64,000 bases of DNA from Acidimicrobiales bacterium (GCA_013003535.1 JABDIY010000028.1:89631-153630); one strand, 5' to 3'. Positions 34,719 through 42,735 are shown, counted from the first letter of the stretch. Notes: generated by a model from the sequence alone, not told the origin. Numbers and translations are program-made.

Positions 34719-35711
34719 ATGCGTTCCGACAGCCTCGTTGTCGCGTTCCTGACAGCGGCGGTCCTCTGGTCCTCGGCCTGTGGCAGCGGCGCCGACGTCA
34801 GCGCCCCGCCAGATTCTCGACCACCGACCGCTACTGTCAACGCCGTCGATCACGAGGTAACCACTGCTCCGTCGCCCACCGCCACGTCCGCTGCCACGAC
34901 AGCCGCCGCCACCGTCACCCCTGAGGACCTCGCCGACCCCACATCACCGAGCGAGTTCGCCGCCGAGATCAGCAAAGCCGAGCGGGCGATACGGGACACT
35001 TCGCTCGATCCGTCCGTCGTAAACCAGTGGGGCCGACGCCAGCAGCGCCTTTACCGGCTACTGGCCATGAACGAGTCATGGGCCCCCGAGGCACTGCCGC
35101 TCGTGGATCACGAGATTCGCTTCGCAGTGGAGCACAACTGGCTGGCCCGGCAGGAGCTGTCCAGTCTGGTCACGAGCGGCAGGCTCAGCACCGTGCTCCC
35201 AGCATGGCGGGTGCGAGAACCACTGCCGGTCCCCGAATTGCTCGGCTACTACGAGGAATCGGAGGCCAACAGCGGGATCGAGTGGGAGTACCTTGCCGCC
35301 ATCAACCTGATAGAGACCAGGATGGGGCGAATCCAAGGTCTGTCAACGGCCGGTGCCACCGGACCAATGCAGTTCCTGCCCTCCACCTGGGCGGAATGCT
35401 GTGAGGGAGACCCCACGGTGGACCGGGATGCGATCATCGGTGCTGGTGTCTATTTGCGGGCCAGGGGCGGGCCCCAAGACATGGAGCGGGCGCTCTTCGG
35501 GTACAACAACTCTGACTACTACGTAGCTGCGGTCTCTGCCTACGTTGCGGTGTTGCGAGCTGATCCCAACGCACTGGCGGGCTACCACGCTTGGGAAGTG
35601 TATTTCCGAGCCGAGCCGGGCCTGGTGAGAATCCCGGCCGGTTACGAGGAGCCGGAACCGGTGGATGCGGTGGACTGGATCGCCGCCAACCCCCAGCACT
35701 TGTTGGGTTGA
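34719..35711 (+). CDS. Secreted lytic transglycosylase (SLT-like)
   Basis: A 330-residue exported protein that should cleave the peptidoglycan glycan strand. The N-terminus MRSDSLVVAFLTAAVLWSSA leads to a Cys (possible weak lipobox SSAC), then a Thr/Ala/Pro-rich linker of about 60 residues. The transglycosylase domain follows: WEYLAAINLIETRMGRIQGL with catalytic Glu, GLSTAGATGPMQFLPSTWAE (the G-P-M-Q-F motif) and LFGYNNSDYYVAAVSAY (the YN motif). The stop precedes a stem-loop terminator. Confidence 0.88.
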   Translation: MRSDSLVVAFLTAAVLWSSACGSGADVSAPPDSRPPTATVNAVDHEVTTAPSPTATSAATTAAATVTPEDLADPTSPSEFAAEISKAERAIRDTSLDPSVVNQWGRRQQRLYRLLAMNESWAPEALPLVDHEIRFAVEHNWLARQELSSLVTSGRLSTVLPAWRVREPLPVPELLGYYEESEANSGIEWEYLAAINLIETRMGRIQGLSTAGATGPMQFLPSTWAECCEGDPTVDRDAIIGAGVYLRARGGPQDMERALFGYNNSDYYVAAVSAYVAVLRADPNALAGYHAWEVYFRAEPGLVRIPAGYEEPEPVDAVDWIAANPQHLLG

Positions 35712-35744
35712 CCGAGCAGAGACGACGATGAGCGAAAACTGAAG

Positions 35745-35773
35745 AAGTCGCACAGCGTTTGCCGTGCGACTTC
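35745..35773. terminator. Stem-loop terminator after the transglycosylase gene
   Basis: GAAGTCGCAC and GTGCGACTTC form a perfect 10-bp stem with a 9-nt loop, 34 nt after the transglycosylase stop. No long T-run follows. Confidence 0.7.
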
Positions 35774-35786
35774 AATTTGGCGGCAG

Positions 35787-35807
35787 CTACTCGGGAGAAC
35801 CGAGTAG
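35787..35807. terminator. Second stem-loop in the convergent gap
   Basis: CTACTCGG-GAGAA-CCGAGTAG, an 8-bp perfect stem with a 5-nt loop, lies between the two convergent genes and can act in both directions. Confidence 0.55.
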
Positions 35808-35823
35808 TTGGCCAAAGTTTTCT

Positions 35824-35855
35824 GCTCGGGGCCTTAGCGGGTAGGAACCCCGAGC
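35824..35855 (-). terminator. Stem-loop terminator after the phasin-like gene
   Basis: GCTCGGGG and CCCCGAGC form an 8-bp stem about 12 nt after the stop of the minus-strand phasin-like gene. On the minus strand it is followed by an A/T-rich stretch (AAAACTTTGG). Confidence 0.65.
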
Positions 35856-35867
35856 GATAGACAGTGC

Positions 35868-36413
35868 TTAGACCTTGGCGAGTGCCTTGACCAGTTCACC
35901 CTTGCTCATGGTGGCCCGGCCGTCGAGGTCGACGTCCTTGGCCATTTCGTAGAGCTCAGCCTTGGTCTTGCTGGCAAGATCGGCTTTGGCAGCCTTGGTT
36001 TCGGAAGCCTTCACCTTTGCGGTGGTGGCCTTGACGGTCTCTACGACGTCTTCCTCGGCATTGTCGAGGGCGATTCCGAACTGGCCGGCTACCTGCTTCA
36101 CGCCCTTGCTGGCAAAGGCCACGGTGTCTTCAGCAAACTTCTGGGCGGTATCGAATGCCGGAACGAAGTCCGAGGTGGCTTTCTGAGCTGTTGAGACGAA
36201 GGTCTTGTACGTCTTGGTGGCGGTATCGGAGACGTTGCCGAAGGCGTCGACCATGTTGGTAGCGGCTCGTTCGGTGCTTCCCCAGAGACGCTCGCCGGCG
36301 GCACGGTTGAGGCGAAGAACGGCCTTGGGCATTGCGGGAAGTTCGTTTTCCAGTTTGTCGAGGCGGGTGTTGATCGACTCGATGCTCTCGTTGATGGTGG
36401 TGCTGATTTCCAT
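35868..36413 (-). CDS. Phasin-like protein with C-terminal Rho_N/SAP-like motif
   Basis: A 181-residue Ala/Lys-rich, helical protein. The first two-thirds are long amphipathic helices of the phasin type (STERAATNMVDAFGNVSDTA, FVPAFDTAQKFAEDTVAFAS). After an Ala/Lys-rich linker the C-terminus DLASKTKAELYEMAKDVDLD plus RATMSKGELVKALAKV resembles a Rho N-terminal/SAP-like helix-extended-loop-helix, which often binds nucleic acid. It could coat storage granules while touching the nucleoid. A good ribosome site (AAGGAGCC) precedes the ATG and a near-consensus promoter lies upstream, so it is probably abundant. Confidence 0.7.
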   Translation of the reverse strand: MEISTTINESIESINTRLDKLENELPAMPKAVLRLNRAAGERLWGSTERAATNMVDAFGNVSDTATKTYKTFVSTAQKATSDFVPAFDTAQKFAEDTVAFASKGVKQVAGQFGIALDNAEEDVVETVKATTAKVKASETKAAKADLASKTKAELYEMAKDVDLDGRATMSKGELVKALAKV

Positions 36414-36454
36414 GGGGTGGCTCCTTGGCCTTGTGCTAACTACTTGCTAGCTAA

Positions 36455-36483
36455 AGTATATACCCCCTGCTTGCAACTGTTAA
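36455..36483 (-). promoter_or_regulatory. Near-consensus sigma-70 promoter of the phasin-like gene
   Basis: On the minus strand, -35 TTAACA (36478-36483) and -10 TATACT (36455-36460) are separated by exactly 17 nt. The transcript would carry a leader of about 35 nt with a Shine-Dalgarno site. Confidence 0.65.
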
Positions 36484-36520
36484 CCCCCAATGTGGTGACG
36501 TTCGTTACACGACGTGTTCC

Positions 36521-36781
36521 TCACAGCGGGTCGAGATCGCCGAAATCAAGATCGATCAACGGTGGACCATCGGGCGTCTGCGCCACAGCTTCGGGCACCT
36601 CGCTGGGAACATCATCCATCCCCAAAGCCTGGCCCAACCCGAGCATGGCCGCCATGAGAATCGAGCCCTTGTGGCGCGGAATCCCGCTAGCGGTGGGCAG
36701 GAGCGGCTCAGTGCGCGTAGCGTCTCCCTCGTCCTCCGCCTCCCAGCTGAACCCCGACATGAGGTCAAGCCTAGATTGCAT
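36521..36781 (-). CDS. Small acidic hypothetical protein, 86 residues
   Basis: Not recognised. Visible parts: MQSRLDLMSGFSWEAEDEGD, a short helix GSILMAAMLGLGQALGM that may be amphipathic rather than membrane-spanning, and an acidic tail LIDLDFGDLDPL. ATG at 36781 or seven codons later at 36760. Divergent from the ECF sigma factor gene with 91 nt between the starts. Coding is likely from codon use and the acidic, ordered composition. Confidence 0.5.
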   Translation of the reverse strand: MQSRLDLMSGFSWEAEDEGDATRTEPLLPTASGIPRHKGSILMAAMLGLGQALGMDDVPSEVPEAVAQTPDGPPLIDLDFGDLDPL

Positions 36782-36872
36782 CGTCGGCGGAGTTCCGCCG
36801 CCATCAGCGGACGCTCGATGTTTTCTCTCATCCTGAAAGGATCCGGGCGCATCCGGACACAAGACTAAATGC

Positions 36873-37394
36873 ATGGCTTCCTCCGACCCATTCGATGCGT
36901 TGTTCAATAGCACCTACCCCCAAGTGGTGGCCTACGCCCGACGTCGGACCGCCAATGCTCAAGACGCCGATGACGTGGTTGCCGAGATCTATGCCACCGC
37001 CTGGCGGCGCCGTGATCAGCTCAACAGCATTCAGACTCCGTTGGCCTGGTTGTACGGCATAGGCCTGAACGTAGTGCGTAACCTTCGCCGGGGGGATCGG
37101 CGGCACCTCCGGCTTGTTGGTGCCGCCCAATCCCAGGCTGCGGCGGCCACCCACGCTTCAGATCCTGCCGATGCCATCCAAATCCGTGACGCCCTCGCCA
37201 CCATCCCCGACGATGATGCGGAGCTCCTACGCCTCGTTGCGTGGGAGGGGCTCTCCCATAGCGAAGCCGGAGACGTACTCGGATGTTCGGCCAATGCCAT
37301 AGGAATTCGACTCCACCGGGCGCGTCAACGACTCGACGCCGCCCTCTCCCCCACCTCCAATCCTCCCCACCAGAACAAAGCGAGCAACCAATGA
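36873..37394 (+). CDS. ECF-type RNA polymerase sigma factor
   Basis: A 173-residue sigma factor. Region 2 is visible as FNSTYPQVVAYARRRTANAQ and DADDVVAEIYATAWRRRDQL, region 4 as LLRLVAWEGLSHSEAGDVLG followed by CSANAIGIRLHRARQRLDAA. It directs RNA polymerase to an unknown stress regulon. Its stop overlaps the ATG of the next gene as ATGA (37391-37394), the usual linkage between a sigma factor and its membrane partner. AAGACT lies 6 nt before the ATG. Confidence 0.92.
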   Translation: MASSDPFDALFNSTYPQVVAYARRRTANAQDADDVVAEIYATAWRRRDQLNSIQTPLAWLYGIGLNVVRNLRRGDRRHLRLVGAAQSQAAAATHASDPADAIQIRDALATIPDDDAELLRLVAWEGLSHSEAGDVLGCSANAIGIRLHRARQRLDAALSPTSNPPHQNKASNQ

Positions 37395-38395
37395 CCTCCT
37401 CCCCGGATCCTTCCTCAGTCGATCTCAGCGATCTCCGCGCGGCAGACCCGGTTCGCATGGCTGATCTACCTCGAGCCTCCGACCCCGATGCAGTTGCATT
37501 GCTCCAGCGGGTGTCGGCTATTTCTTCCCCCACCCCGGCCCAAGCCCGCCGCGGCCTCCGCAACCGATTCGTCCCTCTTGGTGCGGTGGCCGCGGCGTTC
37601 CTGGTAGTAGTAGTCGGGTTCACCGTCTTCAGTCCCTCCAATACAGAAACAGCGCTGGCCACAGTGAAGACCGCGGCGCAGGAAGTTGCTGCTGCCGATT
37701 CGGGCCGGGCCACCACCGGTTTCGAGGTCGACGGTGTCAGCAATGGTGTGTCAGACCGCGCCGCTGGTACGGCCGTTCTCACCTTCAACGGCAACAATTT
37801 TGCAGTCACGCTCGATCTCGACGATCTTCCCCAAGAGCTCAAGGACCAGAGCGATGGCATGGGTGATCTTCTGAGCGAGGTGGAGACCCGATTCGTGGAC
37901 GGAGTGATCTATGGCCGGGGCGGACCGGTCGATGATTGGATTGCGGTCGAACTGCCCTCAGTCTTCATAGACCAGATCCGCGAAACCGCCGATCCCCGTT
38001 CAGTTCTCGAGACAGTACAAACGCTCGTGGAAACCGAAGAGGTAGGAGCCACCACCATCGAGGGCGTCGAGGTCACGCACTACCAGAGCATCGTGGATCT
38101 CGACGAGAAGTCGCTCGCAGAATCCGGATGGCTTGCCGGGGTCGACTCGCAGATCGATGTAGACACCGACGGGACCCTTACGGTGGATCTCTTCGTTACG
38201 GGTGCCGGCCAGCTCATCAAGATCGACGTATTCGGAACTTTGGCTGCAACCGAGGCGACCGACAGCATGACGGCAACCTTCTCGATCTCCACGCTCTTCA
38301 CAGACCTGAATGCCGTCGCTCCCATCACCGCCCCCGAAGGCGTGGTGCCTACTCCGTTCCTAGCTGGCGAACTTTTCGAAGAACCGGGCAGCTAG
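37391..38395 (+). CDS. Membrane-anchored putative anti-sigma/sensor protein
   Basis: A 334-residue single-pass protein: cytoplasmic N-terminal 60 residues, one membrane helix (VPLGAVAAAFLVVVVGFTVF), then an extracytoplasmic domain rich in beta strands that resembles LppX/LprG-type or outer-membrane-carrier-like folds (FEVDGVSNGVSDRAAGTAVL, TIEGVEVTHYQSIVDLDEKS). Coupled by ATGA to the sigma factor gene, it is its likely regulator; no classic zinc-binding anti-sigma motif is visible in the N-terminal part. The seleno-thioredoxin gene follows 61 nt downstream on the same strand. Confidence 0.75.
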   Translation: MTSSPDPSSVDLSDLRAADPVRMADLPRASDPDAVALLQRVSAISSPTPAQARRGLRNRFVPLGAVAAAFLVVVVGFTVFSPSNTETALATVKTAAQEVAAADSGRATTGFEVDGVSNGVSDRAAGTAVLTFNGNNFAVTLDLDDLPQELKDQSDGMGDLLSEVETRFVDGVIYGRGGPVDDWIAVELPSVFIDQIRETADPRSVLETVQTLVETEEVGATTIEGVEVTHYQSIVDLDEKSLAESGWLAGVDSQIDVDTDGTLTVDLFVTGAGQLIKIDVFGTLAATEATDSMTATFSISTLFTDLNAVAPITAPEGVVPTPFLAGELFEEPGS

Positions 38396-38456
38396 CAAAC
38401 AACGCTCTGCACCCTGCTCCCTCACCTGCGCTTCGATCTGGCACCATGGTCACCCT

Positions 38457-39083
38457 ATGGTGTTGACGAGACGGGCAGCCGCCGCTGCCGCGATCGGCCT
38501 GATAGTGGCCGCGTGCGGAACCGGCGACCCGCTTCCACAGATCGAAGCCGGCGGCGACCCTTCATCCACAACGGCGACAACCACGGTCACCACAGCAGAG
38601 CAAACGACCTCGTCAGTAGCCGGCGCTCCCCCTTCTACAACAACGGCACCGACTCTCACCACCGGGACTCCAGTCGCCGCCGATGCCCCCAATCCCTTCC
38701 CCGACCTCATCGCTACCGATGTCGCCACCGGCCAAAGTGTGAGCCTTCGCAGCCTCGGCGAGACCGGAACCCCGGCAGTGCTTTGGTTCTGGTATCCGCA
38801 TTGACCGGGCTGTCGGGCCGAAGCGCCCGTCGTTGAGCAGTTCGCTCAGCAGAATCCCGAAATCAAGATCGTTGGGATCGGTGGTCTTGACTCCCTGTCC
38901 CTAGCGGAAGACTTCAGGTCCAGCACCGGTGCCAATTTCCAGCTCCTCTGGGACGGTGAGTTCAATATCTGGCGTCACTTCGGAGTTAGTCGCCAACACA
39001 CGGTCCTCGTCTTCAATGGGGCGGGCGAACCGGTGGACAGCTTCAACCGCTGGGACGGCGACCGAGTTCTGGCCGCACTCTGA
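38457..39083 (+). CDS. Selenocysteine thioredoxin-fold lipoprotein (UxxC active site)
   Basis: A TlpA/ResA-type thiol-disulfide protein of 208 residues when the TGA at 38802-38804 (codon 116) is read as Sec. The signal peptide MVLTRRAAAAAAIGLIVAAC gives a lipobox ending at Cys20, followed by a Thr-rich linker (residues about 30-72). The fold then starts with FPDLIATDVATGQSVSLRSL and reaches PAVLWFWYPH-U-PGCRAEAP, which equals the canonical W-C-P-P-C-R-A-E-x-P with Sec for the first Cys. The frame continues without break to the next TGA at 39081 with normal fold elements (KIVGIGGLDSLSLAEDF, FQLLWDGEFNIWRHFGV). Oddity: the usual cis-Pro before the last strands is absent (SRQHTVLVF). Located outside the membrane, it may reduce or isomerise disulfides or peroxides. 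Confidence 0.92.
38814..38829 (+). promoter_or_regulatory. Weak candidate SECIS hairpin of the thioredoxin-fold gene
   Basis: CGGGC-CGAAGC-GCCCG forms a 5-bp stem with a 6-nt loop starting 9 nt after the TGA; the 3' arm can also pair with CGGGC at 38806-38810. It lacks the GG-containing loop seen at the formate dehydrogenase and HesB-like genes, so it is the least convincing of the four. Confidence 0.4.
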
Positions 39084-39111
39084 GCCGGAGTTCGGCACGT
39101 CGGACCGGCAG

Positions 39112-39711
39112 TCAATTCCAATCGAGCGGACCGATGTGGTTGGGTCCGGCACCGAGGAGCTCCGCTATCTGATCCTCGGATACTAGTTCTCCACCCCATG
39201 CGTCCATTCCCACATTTATCTGCCGGTCGTTCTGGCGCCAGACCTCGTGAACATGGCCGTGCAACAGCCATCCGCCACGGTCGAGGGGACGGTGCTCGGT
39301 GAAGCGATCCGCATCGTGCGAATCACCCAAATAGGGAAAATGCGAGCATTCGACCGACCTCCCGCCAATCTCGAGAGTGCTGGTCTCGCCCGGGAGAACC
39401 GTCATACCGGTAGAGACATAGAGGTCAAGGTGCCGGGCTCGCGTCTTGTGAGACCGACCCACCCAAGGTGCATCGTGATTCCCGCACAACAGCGTGATTC
39501 TGCCGTTCAGTTGACCAGCGAGCGGAACGGTGTCTCGAAGGTGTCCCATCGCCAAATCACCCAAAATCCATACCTCATCGCCAGGATCCACCGTTTTATT
39601 CCAGAGCGAGATGATTGCGTCGTTCATCTGCGCAGCATCATCAAAGGGACGGTTGCAGTAGCGAATGATGTTGCTATGACCAAGGTGAAGGTCAGAAGTA
39701 AACCATCGCAT
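39112..39711 (-). CDS. Calcineurin-like metallophosphoesterase
   Basis: A 199-residue two-metal phosphoesterase. The motifs run in order: FTSDLHLGHSNII (D-x-H), DEVWILGDLAMGH (G-D), RITLLCGNHDAPW (G-N-H-D), ECSHFPYLGD and LLHGHVHEVWRQND (G-H-x-H). The type is common in bacteria and phages; substrate unknown. The ATG at 39711 is selected because GATACT lies 6 nt upstream and the first motif follows at once; 39741 is an alternative. Convergent with the seleno-thioredoxin gene. Confidence 0.9.
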   Translation of the reverse strand: MRWFTSDLHLGHSNIIRYCNRPFDDAAQMNDAIISLWNKTVDPGDEVWILGDLAMGHLRDTVPLAGQLNGRITLLCGNHDAPWVGRSHKTRARHLDLYVSTGMTVLPGETSTLEIGGRSVECSHFPYLGDSHDADRFTEHRPLDRGGWLLHGHVHEVWRQNDRQINVGMDAWGGELVSEDQIAELLGAGPNHIGPLDWN

Positions 39712-39850
39712 CGTTCCAGTATCGGCGCCGAGTGGCTCCATTGTTACTCACACCACTGGCAAACCCCTAGCTGGCCTCTGACGAGCCCTGCCGATAGGGC
39801 TCGTACGTTGCTATGCGGCGACGCGAGCGAGTCTATGAGAGAGTGAGGAT

Positions 39851-40231
39851 GTGTCGGATCACAGCTTCTTCCCCTACAAGCTCGATAAACGCTGGTTTGC
39901 CCTGTTCGCGACGCTCCGCGTGGATGACAGCGATGGTGTCCACCTCACGGAGGACGGGATGATGCTGGCAACGTTCGGTCGCGTAAAAGTGGAGACGCCA
40001 CTCACCAACATTGTCCACACGGTCGTGACAGGCCCCCATCGCTGGTACACCGCAGTTGGACTCCGACTCAGCTTCTCCGACGACGGCCTCACCTTCGGCA
40101 CCAACCATCAACGCGGCCTCTGTATCGAGTTCAAGGAGAGGATCCCGAAGGTCATCGGGTTGCGAGATCACTCCGCCCTCTGGGTGAGCGTGGCTGACCC
40201 CGAGGGGTTGGCTGCGGCGATAGGTCGGTGA
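39851..40231 (+). CDS. Hypothetical protein, 126 residues
   Basis: Not assigned to a named family. A compact beta-rich protein (SDHSFFPYKLDKRWFALFAT, GVHLTEDGMMLATFGRVKVE, HTVVTGPHRWYTAVGLRLSF) whose C-terminal part ALWVSVADPEGLAAAIG resembles PH-domain-like membrane or regulatory proteins of actinobacteria. GTG start at 39851 with GAGG a few nt upstream. The gap 39742-39850 shows no gene. Confidence 0.65.
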   Translation: MSDHSFFPYKLDKRWFALFATLRVDDSDGVHLTEDGMMLATFGRVKVETPLTNIVHTVVTGPHRWYTAVGLRLSFSDDGLTFGTNHQRGLCIEFKERIPKVIGLRDHSALWVSVADPEGLAAAIGR

Positions 40232-40398
40232 CCCTCGAAGCCCAGATCGCCTGCGAGATGCACCAAGATGCCGTAAGCTGAAGGTGAGCTACCGACGTTC
40301 CCAGTCTCGTCCACCGCCCACGGTGGTCATCGAAACAGGGCCCGTTCAGCCCAACCGTCATCTCGACGGGTCGCATAACGAAAGTCTCCGGGGACGAC

Positions 40399-40815
40399 AT
40401 GACAGAACTCAGCAACATTCCAGACTGGCTGGACATGGAAGCCAAAGCCGGTGCCTGCGCAGTCTATGACGATGAGGGCAACCGCTGGAATCTGGCGCAG
40501 AGGAAATACACCGATGTGCGTAGTTGCCTACTGCGCAAACGAAAAACTGATCACATGCTCCTTGACAAGGAGACGCCCGGCGTGAACAAGACGTGGACGG
40601 GGACACGCAAAGGGGCCTACGTCACGGCGACCGGCGAAAACCCGGTGGCCATTGGGATTGCGTGGATCAAGGAAGAGGCCTATGCGGTCAACATGGGCAC
40701 TCCCGCCGAGACCGGCGTGAGTTCTCATTCGCCTTGGGATGCCATTCAAGAAGTAATCGACGAAGCAGCCAAGTCCAAGGCCAACATGGTGAAACTCACC
40801 GACCTCTACACCTAA
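40399..40815 (+). CDS. Hypothetical protein, 138 residues
   Basis: Not recognised. Soluble, with a run of beta-like segments (TWTGTRKGAYVTATGENPVA, IGIAWIKEEAYAVNMGT) and a C-terminal helix SHSPWDAIQEVIDEAAKSKA. The ATG is preceded by GGGGA with a 4-nt gap. The preceding 167 nt (40232-40398) contain no gene I can support; only short inverted repeats such as CACCG-N-CGGTG are seen. Confidence 0.6.
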   Translation: MTELSNIPDWLDMEAKAGACAVYDDEGNRWNLAQRKYTDVRSCLLRKRKTDHMLLDKETPGVNKTWTGTRKGAYVTATGENPVAIGIAWIKEEAYAVNMGTPAETGVSSHSPWDAIQEVIDEAAKSKANMVKLTDLYT

Positions 40816-40947
40816 CCTCTGGCCAAGTGGCTGCGTGAAGGTTCGAAACGCGACTGGTGCGGCTGCCTCCGAGGCCAGACGCGACGCCATTACGCCCAGC
40901 ATGGCCGGCACTTTGCCTCGAATAGGTAGATCGGCGAGGCTGAAGGG

Positions 40948-41412
40948 ATGGAACTGCACCCTGACGTCGAACACCTCGCCATGTTGTTGGGAACCTGGCG
41001 CGGGAAAGGTTCGGGGCACTATCCCACAATCGAAGATTTCGAATACTTCGAGGAAGTGACGTTCGGGCACGTCGGCAAGCCGTTCATCGCGTACAGCCAG
41101 AAGACTCGAGACGCTGCGACCGAACTGCCCCTCCACTCTGAAGCCGGCTACTTTCGACCGGTTGGAACCACGGCGGTTGAACTGGTCCTGGTGCAACCCA
41201 GCGGCATCGTAGAGATCCACGACGGAATTCTCGACGGGACCACCCTTCGGATGGAGTCAACGGCAGTGCTCACCACGCCAACAGCCAAATCGGTGACAAC
41301 CGTGCACCGAATGATTGCGGTGGGTGAGTCAACGCTCAGCTACGACGTTCACATGGCTGCGGTAGGACTGCCGCTGCAACACCACTTATCCGCCGAACTG
41401 CATCGGCAATAG
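40948..41412 (+). CDS. Nitrobindin-like heme beta-barrel protein
   Basis: A 154-residue protein of the nitrobindin (FABP-like, THAP4 C-terminal) family, a ten-strand barrel that holds ferric heme and can bind or isomerise reactive nitrogen species. The diagnostic start LGTWRGKGSGHYPTIEDF (G-x-W-x-G-x-G-x-G-x-Y-P-x-I) is clear, and the C-terminal YDVHMAAVGLPLQHHLSAEL has the family's proximal His region. ATG at 40948 with GAAGG directly upstream. Followed 10 nt later by an SDR gene. Confidence 0.9.
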   Translation: MELHPDVEHLAMLLGTWRGKGSGHYPTIEDFEYFEEVTFGHVGKPFIAYSQKTRDAATELPLHSEAGYFRPVGTTAVELVLVQPSGIVEIHDGILDGTTLRMESTAVLTTPTAKSVTTVHRMIAVGESTLSYDVHMAAVGLPLQHHLSAELHRQ

Positions 41413-41415
41413 AGT
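41410..41415 (+). promoter_or_regulatory. -10 box of the SDR gene
   Basis: TAGAGT, whose first three bases are the stop codon of the nitrobindin-like gene, sits 7 nt before the SDR ATG, giving that gene its own leaderless promoter. Confidence 0.4.
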
Positions 41416-41422
41416 TGCTCCC

Positions 41423-42223
41423 ATGACGATCACAATCATCAATGGTGGGACTCAAGGATTGGGTGAAGCGGTAGGTCGGGCGCTGGTAGCCAAGGGCGCC
41501 ACCGGGCTTGTACTCGCCGGCCGATCCCGAGACCGTGGCGAAGCGCTCGCCACCGAACTCACCCAACTCGGCACGCCATCCATTTTCGTCGAAGCCGACA
41601 TGAATCGAATTACCGCCCCACAGACGATCGTCGACGCCTGTGACAAGCGTTTCGGCACGGTGAACGGCCTGGTCAACGTGGCTGCGATCACAACGCGAGC
41701 CAATCTCCTCGCCGATACTCCGGAACACTTCGACCGGCAGATGGCCGTAAATGCCAAGGCCCCATACTTCTTGATCCAAGCGACCGTTCGACTCATGCTC
41801 CGCGAGGGCGCAACGGGTTCAATAGTGAACGTTGGTTCCGTGGCCAGCCACGGCGGTGCCGCCAAGCTCACGTCCTATGCCATGAGCAAGGGAGCATTGA
41901 CCGTTATGACGAAAAACCTGGCGTATGGCCTGATGCGCCACAAAATTCGAGTCAACCAGGTCAACCCTGGGTGGATGGATACCGAATCCGAGCATTGGAT
42001 CCAGATGAATGAGGACGGTGCACCCGAGGATTGGTTGGTTGCGGCCGAGCGTTCCCGACCGATGGGGCGGCTCGTGAAGCCCTGGGAGGTTGCGAACGTG
42101 ATCGCGTTCTGCCTATCGCCCGACTCGGGCATGATGACCGGAAATTGCATCGACGTGGATCAGTCCGTTCACGGGGCTGGCGATCCCCACGTTCCAGGCG
42201 TCGAAGACACCATCCCGATCTAA
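41423..42223 (+). CDS. Short-chain dehydrogenase/reductase
   Basis: A 266-residue NAD(P)-dependent oxidoreductase with Rossmann fold. The cofactor motif is INGGTQGLGEAVGRALVAKG (T-G-x-x-x-G-x-G type), followed by VNVAAITTRANLL (N-A-A-G-like), catalytic Ser in VNVGSVASHGG, and Y-x-x-x-K as SYAMSKGALTV. The tail PDSGMMTGNCIDVDQSVHGA is standard for classical SDRs. Substrate unknown. Its stop overlaps the stop of the convergent shikimate-kinase-like gene. Confidence 0.92.
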   Translation: MTITIINGGTQGLGEAVGRALVAKGATGLVLAGRSRDRGEALATELTQLGTPSIFVEADMNRITAPQTIVDACDKRFGTVNGLVNVAAITTRANLLADTPEHFDRQMAVNAKAPYFLIQATVRLMLREGATGSIVNVGSVASHGGAAKLTSYAMSKGALTVMTKNLAYGLMRHKIRVNQVNPGWMDTESEHWIQMNEDGAPEDWLVAAERSRPMGRLVKPWEVANVIAFCLSPDSGMMTGNCIDVDQSVHGAGDPHVPGVEDTIPI

Positions 42224-42735
42224 CCGCCGTCAGCGAGGGCAGCCAGCACTGTGTCCACCAACTCAGGTACGGGCCGATCTGCGTCAAGCGTGAGCTGCGC
42301 AGTGCTTTCGTAAAGAGGAAGTCGGCGTTCCCGCATCACCACCAACTCCTCTCGGCTGGTCGATCGCCGGTGATCCTCCGCTGAGAACCGCTCGAGCATC
42401 AGACCGACGTCCACGTCGAGAAAGACCACGAAGGCCCGCTGGGCCAATGCGTTCCTGCACTCGATGCTCTCGATGACTGAGCCAGCTGCAGTGATGACGC
42501 GTGGGATTTCGCTGAGCAGGGAGCTCAGTAGTGAATCCGCCTCCATGGAATGCAGTACCGCCAAGCCGTGCTTGTCGGCGATGTCACGGCCGGTCGAACC
42601 GGTCCGCCGCTCGAGGTCTGCATCGGAGTCGTCGAACGGCCAACCCAGAATCTCGGCAAGCTCCAAGCCAACCGCGGTCTTTCCCGACCCCATCATGCCC
42701 GTCATAACGATGTGGTTTTCTTGTGGTGTGGACAA
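42220..42735 (-). CDS. Shikimate-kinase-like P-loop kinase
   Basis: A 171-residue small-molecule kinase. Walker A is MTGMMGSGKTAVGLELAEIL, then FDDSDADLERRTGSTGRDIA (the D-x-D and R of the shikimate-kinase substrate site), and lid residues SAEDHRRSTSREELVVMRER. The aroK-type G-G-G loop is replaced by AAGSVIE, so a substrate other than shikimate is possible. TTG start at 42735 with AGGAGG 8 nt upstream. Confidence 0.8.
   Translation of the reverse strand: MSTPQENHIVMTGMMGSGKTAVGLELAEILGWPFDDSDADLERRTGSTGRDIADKHGLAVLHSMEADSLLSSLLSEIPRVITAAGSVIESIECRNALAQRAFVVFLDVDVGLMLERFSAEDHRRSTSREELVVMRERRLPLYESTAQLTLDADRPVPELVDTVLAALADGG

Noticed and set aside
40232-40398. Possible small gene or ncRNA in the 167-nt gap
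   Set aside because: No frame with start signals and coding-like composition, and only short imperfect hairpins.
40840-40849. GGTTCGAAAC as a tRNA T-loop
   Set aside because: No acceptor, D or anticodon stem can be built around it at tRNA spacing.
40528-41220. 230-residue minus-strand ORF
   Set aside because: It covers the hypothetical and nitrobindin genes in antisense and has no family features; the nitrobindin motif on the plus strand decides the case.
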